DNA from: Flavobacteriaceae bacterium TMED48
GTDB lineage: Bacteria; Bacteroidota; Bacteroidia; Flavobacteriales; Flavobacteriaceae
Reading direction: 5' to 3'
Assembly: GCA_002167945.1 (NCBI GenBank)
Contig: NHDB01000042.1
Coordinates: 15,718 to 30,253 of the forward strand
Length of the DNA: 14,536 nt
The notes below the pieces were generated by a model. The model worked only from the letters and a program-made list of their open reading frames with translations. It searched no databases and had not been told where the DNA came from. Positions 13,982-14,536 of the stretch are shown piece after piece; positions within the stretch are counted from its first letter, which is position 1, and every line of letters begins with the position of its first letter. The translations under genes were made by a program, and so were the position numbers.

Positions 13982-14536
13982 TTAACTTAATATTTCCTGA
14001 ACAACTTTTCCGTGAACATCGGTGAGTCTGTAGCGCCTACCTTGAAATTTAAAGGTGAGTTTTTCGTGATTTATTCCAAGCAGATGCATTAGTGTTGCTT
14101 GAAAATCATGAACATGAACAGGGTTTTCAGTGATATTGTATCCAAACTCATCGGTTGCACCAAGAGTGATTCCTTTTTTAATTCCGGCACCAGCCATAAA
14201 TAGTGTAAAACAGCGGGGATGATGGTCTCTTCCAAAACTTTCTGGAGTAAGCAGGCCTTGAGAGTAATTCGTTCTTCCGAATTCACCCCCCCAAATCACT
14301 AGAGTATCATCTAACAAGCCCCTTTGTTTGAGGTCTTGAATCAAGGCTGCTGTCGCTTGATCGGTATCTTTACACTGAATTCTCATTTGATTGGGTAAGT
14401 CTCCGTGCATATCCCATCCCTGATGGTAAAGCTGAACGAATTTGACGTCTTTTTCAATGAGTTTTCGAGCCAATAAACAATTTGCTGCAAAAGTTCCTGG
14501 GGTTTTACTGTCCTCCCCATATAGATCGAAAATGTA
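13982..14536 (-). CDS. DUF1501 family protein (N-terminus outside the window)
   Basis: C-terminal part (184 codons) of a DUF1501 protein of the alkaline phosphatase/sulfatase fold. The frame stays open to the window edge (Y-I-F-D-L-Y-G-E-D), so the start lies beyond 14536; the TTG at 14473 is internal. Seen: [23 protein letters not shown], and W-G-G-E-F-G-R-T, all strongly conserved in the family. Full-length members are usually near 450-490 residues with a Tat signal, so about 60 percent is missing here. The function of the family is not established; it is commonly encoded beside DUF1549/DUF1553 cytochrome proteins. It is the first visible gene of the operon with the PAL-like propeller and the DUF2231-cytochrome protein. 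Confidence 0.9.
   Translation of the reverse strand, partial: YIFDLYGEDSKTPGTFAANCLLARKLIEKDVKFVQLYHQGWDMHGDLPNQMRIQCKDTDQATAALIQDLKQRGLLDDTLVIWGGEFGRTNYSQGLLTPESFGRDHHPRCFTLFMAGAGIKKGITLGATDEFGYNITENPVHVHDFQATLMHLLGINHEKLTFKFQGRRYRLTDVHGKVVQEILS

Noticed and set aside
14471..14473. TTG as the start of the DUF1501 gene
   Set aside because: Conserved family sequence continues upstream of it in frame to the end of the window.
1..14536. CRISPR array, tRNA, rRNA, insertion sequence or prophage genes
   Set aside because: I looked for repeated units, clover-leaf sequences, transposase or integrase motifs and found none; nearly all bases are accounted for by metabolic and envelope genes.

Overview
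The window looks like chromosomal DNA from a member of the Bacteroidota, most likely a marine flavobacterium. The reasons are AT-rich, densely packed genes, few recognisable Shine-Dalgarno sites, a zinc metalloprotease of the DUF5117/DUF5118 type, a lipoprotein sulfatase, and a cluster of DUF1501, beta-propeller and DUF2231-cytochrome genes. I see no RNA genes, CRISPR array, insertion sequence or prophage part. No stretch longer than about 106 bases lacks a gene.

Layout. (A) 1-3561, plus strand: a tight operon with a sugar dehydrogenase of the SDR family (5' end cut by the window), an L-fucose:H+ symporter (FucP), a RhaM/DUF718-family mutarotase and a DAO-type FAD oxidoreductase. Gaps are 11, 1 and 3 bases. 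Apart from the flavoenzyme, this resembles the L-fucose uptake and oxidation locus of Campylobacter jejuni (FucX, FucP, mutarotase). (B) 3668-7666, plus strand: a secreted zinc metalloprotease, then 33 bases later a lipoprotein type I sulfatase. (C) 10722-7663, minus strand: an exported-looking Gfo/Idh/MocA oxidoreductase, gluconokinase and 6-phosphogluconate dehydrogenase; the last two overlap by 11 bases. (D) 10783-11568, plus strand: a secreted PIG-L/LmbE-type deacetylase, divergent from block C across 60 bases that hold a strong sigma70-like promoter match. (E) 14536-11560, minus strand: the C-terminal part of a DUF1501 protein, a Tat-exported beta-propeller resembling peptidyl-hydroxyglycine amidating lyase (PAL), and a membrane DUF2231-like protein fused to a c-type cytochrome and leucine-rich repeats.

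How the genes may work together. Block A imports L-fucose and starts oxidising it. A neighbouring sulfatase would fit use of sulfated fucans from algae, but its substrate cannot be read from sequence. Block C can send gluconate through 6-phosphogluconate to ribulose-5-phosphate; a role for its first gene in making the gluconate outside the cytoplasm is only a hypothesis. Block E is the least understood part: an envelope cluster with a probable redox membrane protein, a PAL-like propeller that keeps the zinc histidines and catalytic tyrosine, and a DUF1501 protein. It is the best candidate here for an undescribed system.
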